In this document: positions 6,822 to 7,417 of the stretch, piece by piece
Position numbering within the stretch: position 1 is the stretch's first letter
Layout of the letters: every line of letters begins with the position of its first letter
Source of the DNA: an uncultured Blautia sp.
GTDB taxonomy: Bacteria; Bacillota; Clostridia; Lachnospirales; Lachnospiraceae
NCBI GenBank assembly: GCA_934437695.1
Contig: CAKSAW010000056.1
Span: 1 to 7,417 of the forward strand
Length of the DNA stretch: 7,417 nucleotides
Direction: 5' to 3'
Program-made: the position numbers and the translations under genes
Notes under the pieces: generated by a model
Told to the model about the DNA's origin: nothing
What the model saw: the letters and a program-made list of their open reading frames with translations, nothing else
Database searches by the model: none

Positions 6822-6880
6822 TGTTTTATTCTGTGAAAAGTGGTGCCCCCAGTTCACATACAAACAGAGAGCACAGGCAC
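6817..6880 (-). promoter_or_regulatory. Candidate antiterminator pairing of the thi leader
   Basis: GTGCCTGT (6880-6873) can pair over 8 bp, with one G-U, with ACAGGCGC (6824-6817), which includes the base of the terminator's 5' arm. This would block the terminator. The same GTGCC can instead pair locally: AGGCA just upstream with TGCCT, or GTGCC with GGCAC at about 6848-6844. That provides a possible switch. The structure was inferred by eye and no energies were computed. Confidence 0.4.
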
Positions 6881-6902
6881 AAAAACATTGCCTTACACGA
6901 CA

Positions 6903-6998
6903 TGTATTTCCCTACGTTGGCATTATCCAAATCAGGTTCCAGGTCAAGACTACAAAGTCTACTCTCAGCCCATCAATTTGAGCTCCCTATTCTTGAAA
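6903..6998 (-). ncRNA. TPP (thiamine pyrophosphate) riboswitch aptamer
   Basis: The minus strand carries the conserved TPP-aptamer core in order: AGGGAGCTC, GGGCTGAGAG (pyrimidine-sensing arm), GAACCTGATTTGG, GGATAATGCCAACG and GTAGGGA. The P3 stem AGCTCA/TGGGCT closes an AATTGA loop, and an optional P3a hairpin AGACT-TTGT-AGTCT is present, as in many bacterial examples. Binding of TPP should favour the terminator at 6779-6821 and repress the thiamine operon. P1 is unusually weak. The only obvious pairing, TATTT with AAATA, is offset from its usual place, and its 5' half overlaps the promoter -10. Confidence 0.95.
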
Positions 6999-6999
6999 T

Positions 7000-7028
7000 A
7001 TAATATCGCATTTTCTTTTCTTTGTAAA
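7000..7028 (-). promoter_or_regulatory. Sigma-A-type promoter of the thiamine operon
   Basis: On the minus strand TTTACA (7028-7023) is followed after 17 bp by TATTAT (7005-7000), each one mismatch from consensus. Transcription should begin near 6993, only a few bases before the conserved AGGGAG of the TPP aptamer, so the riboswitch forms the very 5' end of the transcript. Confidence 0.75.
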
Positions 7029-7037
7029 GTATAATTT

Positions 7038-7160
7038 TCGTTACTGTTCACTGGTAACATCCCGCGAGGTGTTTTTTGTGAGCGAAGGTCACAGAAAACC
7101 CGAGACATACTGCGCGAATTTATGCGAGTAGCATAAACTCTGTGCATCGCGAAATAAGTC
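7038..7160. repeat. Palindromic repeat-like element between rpsI and the thi promoter (element B)
   Basis: Three inverted repeats lie in sequence on the plus strand. GTTAC/GTAAC (7040-7058) comes first. TTTTTTGTGA/TCACAGAAAA (7072-7098) closes a 7-base loop. TTTATGC/GCATAAA (7119-7137) has loop GAGTA and an outer CGCGA/TCGCG pair (7113-7151). The word GCGA occurs five times on the plus strand, starting at 7064, 7082, 7114, 7124 and 7149. No plausible protein is encoded. It looks like a mobile or dispersed structured repeat, but copy number cannot be judged from one window. Confidence 0.5.
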
Positions 7161-7186
7161 ATTATAGGTATCAAACTTTTATCAAC

Positions 7187-7217
7187 AAAAAACCCCAGAA
7201 ACACAAGGTCTCTGAGG
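7187..7217 (-). terminator. Intrinsic terminator of the rpsI transcript
   Basis: On the minus strand CCTCAGAGA (7217-7209) pairs with TTTCTGGGG (7201-7193) over 9 bp with two G-U pairs, with an 8-base loop followed by six T residues (7192-7187). It lies about 50 bases beyond the rpsI stop and separates the ribosomal protein operon from the thiamine region. Confidence 0.85.
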
Positions 7218-7267
7218 TCTTATATTCATTTTGTTGTCCCAAATGATTCTCTCTTTGATAACTATAA

Positions 7268-7417
7268 TTATCGTTTAGAGAACTGTGGAGCTCTACGAGC
7301 TGCTTTGAGACCGTATTTCTTACGTTCTTTCATACGTGGATCACGAGTTAAGAATCCAGCAGCTTTCAGAACTGGTCTGTAGTCGTTGTCTGCCTGAAGA
7401 AGGGCTCTTGCAACACC
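7268..7417 (-). CDS. rpsI: 30S ribosomal protein S9, C-terminal part
   Basis: The last 49 codons and TAA stop of rpsI are present; the start lies beyond the window. The visible protein begins [10 protein letters not shown] and contains [17 protein letters not shown] and the terminal [12 protein letters not shown]. The basic tail ending in Lys-Arg reaches the ribosomal P site in this family. S9 normally follows S13/L13-type ribosomal genes (rplM-rpsI), so this is the 3' end of a housekeeping operon. It is a useful phylogenetic anchor and is not functionally linked to thiamine synthesis. Confidence 0.97.
   Translation of the reverse strand, partial: GVARALLQADNDYRPVLKAAGFLTRDPRMKERKKYGLKAARRAPQFSKR

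Noticed and set aside
6785..6830. Terminator for a plus-strand gene (T-rich on the plus side too)
   Set aside because: The hairpin is symmetric and followed by TGTTTTATT on the plus strand, but no plus-strand gene ends there. The U6 run on the minus side and the upstream aptamer give its real role.
6965..7204. 79-codon open frame on the minus strand
   Set aside because: It runs through the promoter, the 5' half of the TPP aptamer, element B and part of the rpsI terminator, and has no ribosome binding site or recognisable protein pattern. The RNA and promoter signals explain the sequence better.
1..7417. CRISPR array, tRNA, insertion sequence or phage genes
   Set aside because: I saw no regularly spaced repeats, no tRNA-like cloverleaf, and no transposase, integrase or phage proteins. 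The coding content is ordinary biosynthetic and housekeeping genes.

Overview
The window reads as a chromosomal segment from a low-to-moderate-GC Firmicute, most likely a gut clostridium of the Lachnospiraceae type. This rests on the ribosomal protein S9 tail at the right edge, the composition and strong AGGAGG-type ribosome binding sites, the short clostridial form of ThiF, and the style of the TPP riboswitch. The genus is inference. All recognisable genes are on the minus strand, so the biology reads from right to left.

Right edge (7268-7417): the last 49 codons of rpsI, closed by an intrinsic terminator at 7187-7217. Between it and thiS lies about 620 bases without protein genes, and almost all of it is structured. 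In transcription order it holds a palindromic repeat-like element (7038-7160), a sigma-A-type promoter (7000-7028), a TPP riboswitch aptamer (about 6903-6998), a long leader with a possible antiterminator pairing, a 15-bp intrinsic terminator serving as attenuator (6779-6821), and a second two-hairpin repeat-like element (6696-6776).

Centre (1646-6648): a compact thiamine operon, thiS-thiF-thiG-thiH-tenI-thiE-thiD, with gaps of 3, 17 and 14 nt, then a 20-nt overlap, a 73-nt gap and a 4-nt overlap. ThiF adenylates the ThiS C-terminus so that it can carry sulfur. ThiH makes dehydroglycine from tyrosine. ThiG joins these with deoxyxylulose phosphate to build the thiazole, and TenI aromatises it. 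ThiD phosphorylates the pyrimidine (HMP), and ThiE couples the two halves into thiamine phosphate. Pyrimidine synthase ThiC, thiamine phosphate kinase and a sulfur donor are not in the window.

Left part (139-1623): an 11-helix NSS-family (LeuT/Tyt1-like) sodium:amino-acid symporter. It has its own good promoter (TTGACA-17-TACTAT) and a short leader containing a 10-bp hairpin followed by a U-run. That hairpin may end the thi operon, attenuate the symporter, or both. Because ThiH consumes tyrosine, an aromatic-amino-acid transporter next door is suggestive, but its substrate cannot be read from sequence. Positions 1-138 hold no complete gene; a promoter-like site and a possible GTG start point to another leftward gene beginning at the edge.

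The thiamine genes themselves are well known. The less ordinary parts are the non-coding architecture around the riboswitch, especially the two related palindromic elements in opposite orientation on either side of it, and the symporter leader hairpin.
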